Below are positions 12,607 through 14,690 of a DNA stretch of 14,690 nt, in pieces. This DNA is from Firmicutes bacterium UBA6811 (GTDB lineage Bacteria > Bacillota > SHA-98 > UBA4971). The position numbers and the translations under genes are program-made. The DNA lies in assembly GCA_002452295.1 (NCBI GenBank), contig DKEX01000027.1, positions 16,973 to 31,662 on the forward strand. Direction: 5' to 3'. A model generated the notes under the pieces. The model had not been told where the DNA came from. It worked only from the letters and a program-made list of their open reading frames with translations, and ran no database searches. Numbering within the stretch: position 1 is the stretch's first letter; the number at the start of each line of letters is the position of its first letter.

Positions 12607-13691
12607 GCGTGCCGTATGAGCGCGGCGCAGGCAGCGCCGGCAGTGCGGGCGGTGTCGCTGGTGCCGCCGGTGCGGTGAGTGCCGGCCGGGGTGGCGTCGG
12701 TGCTGGGGGTGCAGGCTCACAGCACCCTGTCCTCGAACGCAGGGTGCTCGGCACCACCGGCATCACCGTTTCGAGGATGTGCTTCGGCACCCTGACCATC
12801 GGGCCCATCCAGGCGAAGCTGCCCCTGGGGGAGGGCGCAACTCTCATCCGGGCCGCGGTTGACGCCGGGGTGAACTTCATCGACACGGCCGAGCTTTACG
12901 GCACATACGAGTATATCCGCGAGGCGATATCGGGCAGGGGGCGAGCCCGGGATGACGTGGTGATCGCCTCGAGGTCCTACGATTACACGTACGAGGGGAT
13001 GCGGCGGGCCGTTGAGCGGGCGCTTGGGTCCATGGGCGTCGATTGCGTCGACATTTTCCTCCTTCACGAGCAGGAGTCGGCGCTCACCCTGAAGGGGCAC
13101 CAGGAGGCCCTGCGGTACCTGGCGGACGCGCGCCGGGCGGGGAAGGTGAGGGCGATAGGAGCGTCCACCCACCACGTCGCGTGCGTCCGGGCGGCCGCGC
13201 TGGTCCCCGACATAGATGTGATTCACCCGCTTGTGAACCGGTCCGGCATCGGGATCGCCGACGGCACGGCAGCAGAGATGCTGGCGGCCGTGGAGGATGC
13301 GCGTCTCGCAGGTAAAGGCATATACTCTATGAAGGCGCTGGGCGGGGGCGCGCTGCTGGACGACGTGGAAGGGGCGCTCGGGTGGGTGCTCGCCCAGCCG
13401 TGTGTGGACTCGGTGGCAGTGGGCATCAAGACCCTCGACGAACTTCGCATGGACCTCGCCATTTTCGAGGGGCGGCGCCCCGACGATGGGCTCCGCGAGA
13501 GGACGCGGCAGAACAAGGCGCTCATCATAGAGCCGTGGTGTACCGGGTGCGGAAGCTGCGTTGCGCGGTGCACGCATGGGGCGCTCAAGATCTCGCCCCG
13601 GACGAAACGCCCGGTGGTCGATACCGCCCGGTGCGTGGTGTGCGGTTACTGCCAGGCGGCGTGCCCGGAGTTTTGCATGAAGGTGGTTTAG
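12603..13691 (+). CDS. Aldo/keto reductase with C-terminal two-[4Fe-4S] ferredoxin domain
   Basis: Probable cytoplasmic oxidoreductase: a TIM-barrel aldo/keto reductase (residues about 43-300) joined to a bacterial ferredoxin-like domain (310-362). The barrel shows RRVLGTTGITVSRMCFGTLT, FIDTAELYG (Asp94, Tyr99) and LLHEQES (His155) of the catalytic tetrad, then KVRAIGAST. The usual active-site lysine falls in IASRSY, where Arg124 stands instead. The ferredoxin part has Cys313, 316, 319 and 323, then Cys344, 347, 350 and 354 followed by Pro, enough for two [4Fe-4S] clusters, so electrons may pass between NAD(P)H and ferredoxin-type partners. GTG 12603 has GGAGGGAGGG at 12588-12597 and overlaps the preceding stop (GTGA). 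Residues 7-41 are Gly/Ala-rich low complexity absent from relatives. Substrate unknown. ruvX follows after 5 bases. Confidence 0.9.
   Translation: MSVPYERGAGSAGSAGGVAGAAGAVSAGRGGVGAGGAGSQHPVLERRVLGTTGITVSRMCFGTLTIGPIQAKLPLGEGATLIRAAVDAGVNFIDTAELYGTYEYIREAISGRGRARDDVVIASRSYDYTYEGMRRAVERALGSMGVDCVDIFLLHEQESALTLKGHQEALRYLADARRAGKVRAIGASTHHVACVRAAALVPDIDVIHPLVNRSGIGIADGTAAEMLAAVEDARLAGKGIYSMKALGGGALLDDVEGALGWVLAQPCVDSVAVGIKTLDELRMDLAIFEGRRPDDGLRERTRQNKALIIEPWCTGCGSCVARCTHGALKISPRTKRPVVDTARCVVCGYCQAACPEFCMKVV
12721..12748 (+). repeat. Nine-base inverted repeat inside the reductase gene
   Basis: AGCACCCTG (12721-12729) and CAGGGTGCT (12740-12748) are perfect inverted copies with a 10-base loop. 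The second arm overlaps another palindrome, GGTGC-TCG-GCACC (12744-12756), so two hairpins are mutually exclusive. It marks the junction between the low-complexity head and the conserved barrel. Confidence 0.55.
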
Positions 13692-13696
13692 CTGCT

Positions 13697-14260
13697 GTGA
13701 GGATCATGGGCCTCGATGTCGGCACGAAGACCATCGGTGTGGCCCTCTCCGACCCGACGGCGGCTTTCGCGCAGCCGGCCGGGGTCGTCAGGAGGACGTC
13801 GATGAGGGAGGACCTCGCACATCTGACATCGCTTATGCGCGAGAACGATGTGGGGCAGGTGGTTGTGGGCCTGCCCCGGAACATGGACGGGTCTCTTGGC
13901 GAAAGCGCCGCGCGTGCGAAGAGGCTGGCCGAGGCGATCGAGGAACGGGCGGGCATGCAGGTCACCCTGTGGGATGAGAGGCTTTCCACGGTCTCGGCGG
14001 AGCGGGCGCTCATCGAGGGGGACGTCTCGCGGCGCCGGCGCAAGGGGCTCGTGGACTCCGTTGCCGCCGCCGTCATCCTCCAGGGTTATCTCGACAGGCG
14101 CGCGGCAGCGCATGCGGTGACGCACACAGCGGCGCAGGGGAGCGGCGGCTGCCAGCACGGCGGCGCCCCGCAGGAGGGCGGGGGCGCATCAAAGAGCGGC
14201 TCCGTGGGGATCATAGCGGCTGGCGATGGGCGACCTGGTTGCGGGCGACTTGATCATTGA
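13697..14260 (+). CDS. ruvX: Putative Holliday junction resolvase / pre-16S rRNA nuclease RuvX (YqgF)
   Basis: RNase H-fold nuclease; E. coli YqgF is linked to 16S rRNA 5' maturation, and the family is also annotated as a Holliday junction resolvase. Residues 1-136 cover the full domain: MGLDVGTKTIGVALSDP with Asp7, VVVGLPRNMDGSLG (55-68), LWDERLSTVSAE with Asp93/Glu94, and the last metal-binding Asp120 in VDSVAAAVILQGYL. GTG 13697 gives the usual RIMGLDVG opening; ATG 13706 is an alternative. The product has 187 residues against about 140-150 for most members. The extra 50 (137-187) are Gly/Ala/His-rich with two stray cysteines and no recognisable fold. It is 5 bases after the reductase gene, so it is cotranscribed with it, and a DUF1292 gene follows as in other Bacillota. 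Confidence 0.94.
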   Translation: MRIMGLDVGTKTIGVALSDPTAAFAQPAGVVRRTSMREDLAHLTSLMRENDVGQVVVGLPRNMDGSLGESAARAKRLAEAIEERAGMQVTLWDERLSTVSAERALIEGDVSRRRRKGLVDSVAAAVILQGYLDRRAAAHAVTHTAAQGSGGCQHGGAPQEGGGASKSGSVGIIAAGDGRPGCGRLDH

Positions 14261-14285
14261 CCGGGCGACCGAATACGAATACACT
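14257..14285 (+). promoter_or_regulatory. Possible promoter of the DUF1292 gene
   Basis: TTGACC (14257-14262) and TACACT (14280-14285) have 17-base spacing. The -35 overlaps the ruvX stop codon. Transcription would start near 14292, leaving a leader of about 19 bases that still contains the GAGGG ribosome binding site. The -10 matches only four of six positions. Confidence 0.45.
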
Positions 14286-14310
14286 CGGATGTGAAAGAGG
14301 GGTGGCCGAT

Positions 14311-14690
14311 GTGCCCGAAGTGAACGATGTCGTGACCCTGGTGTATGAGGACGGCGATGAAGAGACCTTTTCCGTGGAGGAAGTCGTGAACCTTGACGGC
14401 AACACCTACGTCATCCTGGTCCCGGAGGAGGCAAACAGCGAGGCGGCCGACGCGGAGGAGGAGGTAGAGGCCTGCGTCTTCCGGGTTGAGACGGCCGAGG
14501 ATGGCGAGGAGGTCCTGGTTGACCTCGATGACGACGAGTACGAGAAGGTGACCGGCGCCATCTGCTCGGACGTCGAGGAGGTCTGCGAAGAGGACGAAGA
14601 CGAGGACGAGGACGAGGACGATGAGGGCCTCGACCTCGACGAGGATGAGGACGACCCCTCCGACTCCGATGACGAGGGCGACGAGGACGA
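14311..14690 (+). CDS. DUF1292 family protein (YrzB-like), 3' end outside window
   Basis: Small acidic protein of unknown function, encoded after ruvX in most Bacillota. The frame reads VPEVNDVVTLVYEDGDEE, TFSVEEVVNLDGNTYVILVP, then ACVFRVETAEDGEEVLVD and YEKVTGAI. These are the DUF1292 features: a T/V-x-L-x-(D/E)-DG opening, the YVILVP strand and the FRVE...DGEEVLV repeat. GTG 14311 has GAGGG at 14297-14301; GTG 14302 in the same frame (MADVPE...) is possible but too close to that site. After residue about 90 the protein becomes an almost pure Asp/Glu tail that is still open at the window end, longer than the roughly 90-110 residues usual for the family. Such a tail suggests a cytoplasmic, highly charged, possibly ion- or nucleic-acid-mimicking segment, which is only a guess. 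Confidence 0.88.
   Translation, partial: MPEVNDVVTLVYEDGDEETFSVEEVVNLDGNTYVILVPEEANSEAADAEEEVEACVFRVETAEDGEEVLVDLDDDEYEKVTGAICSDVEEVCEEDEDEDEDEDDEGLDLDEDEDDPSDSDDEGDED

Overview
The window looks like a chromosomal segment of a GC-rich member of the Bacillota (Clostridia- or Limnochordia-like); no taxon marker narrows it further. The gene order is the familiar Bacillota backbone aspS - 6S RNA - rarA - Rrf2 regulator - cysteine desulfurase - mnmA - AI-2E-type membrane protein - alaS - ireB - ruvX - DUF1292 (yrzB). Codons end mostly in G or C, GTG starts are common, and all genes lie on the + strand. I see no tRNA, rRNA, CRISPR array, insertion sequence or integrase.

Region 1 (1-1788): the 3' two thirds of aspS, then a 548-base gap. 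A promoter overlapping the aspS stop codon drives a structured RNA of about 210 nt. It is closed by a 14-bp stem with a T tract and is best read as 6S RNA (ssrS), which sits next to aspS in Bacillus subtilis too. The rest of the gap is GC-rich, repetitive and non-coding, with one clean inverted repeat over a weak promoter-like sequence.

Region 2 (1789-7121): rarA (replication-fork AAA+ ATPase), then a promoter and the iron-sulfur/tRNA-thiolation operon iscR-iscS-iscU-mnmA. IscS draws sulfur from cysteine. IscU builds Fe-S clusters with it, MnmA uses it for 2-thiouridine at tRNA position 34, and IscR probably senses cluster supply and controls the promoter. A U-tract terminator ends the unit.

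Region 3 (7122-8577): a small single-span membrane protein whose ribosome binding site lies in a hairpin, then an AI-2E-family membrane protein.

Region 4 (8578-14690): alaS with its own strong promoter and no T-box, ireB, a decayed gene resembling the C-terminal half of baseplate-J-like proteins (two frameshifts), an aldo/keto reductase fused to a two-cluster ferredoxin domain, ruvX, and the start of a very acidic DUF1292 protein that runs off the window. The decayed gene and the reductase interrupt the usual ireB-ruvX pair.

A theme across the window is Gly/Ala/Pro-rich low-complexity sequence added to otherwise conserved proteins: the IscR tail, an insertion inside MnmA, the reductase N terminus and the RuvX tail. 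I found no convincing new defence or mobile system. The most notable items are the frameshifted gene, these added segments and the candidate regulatory structures.
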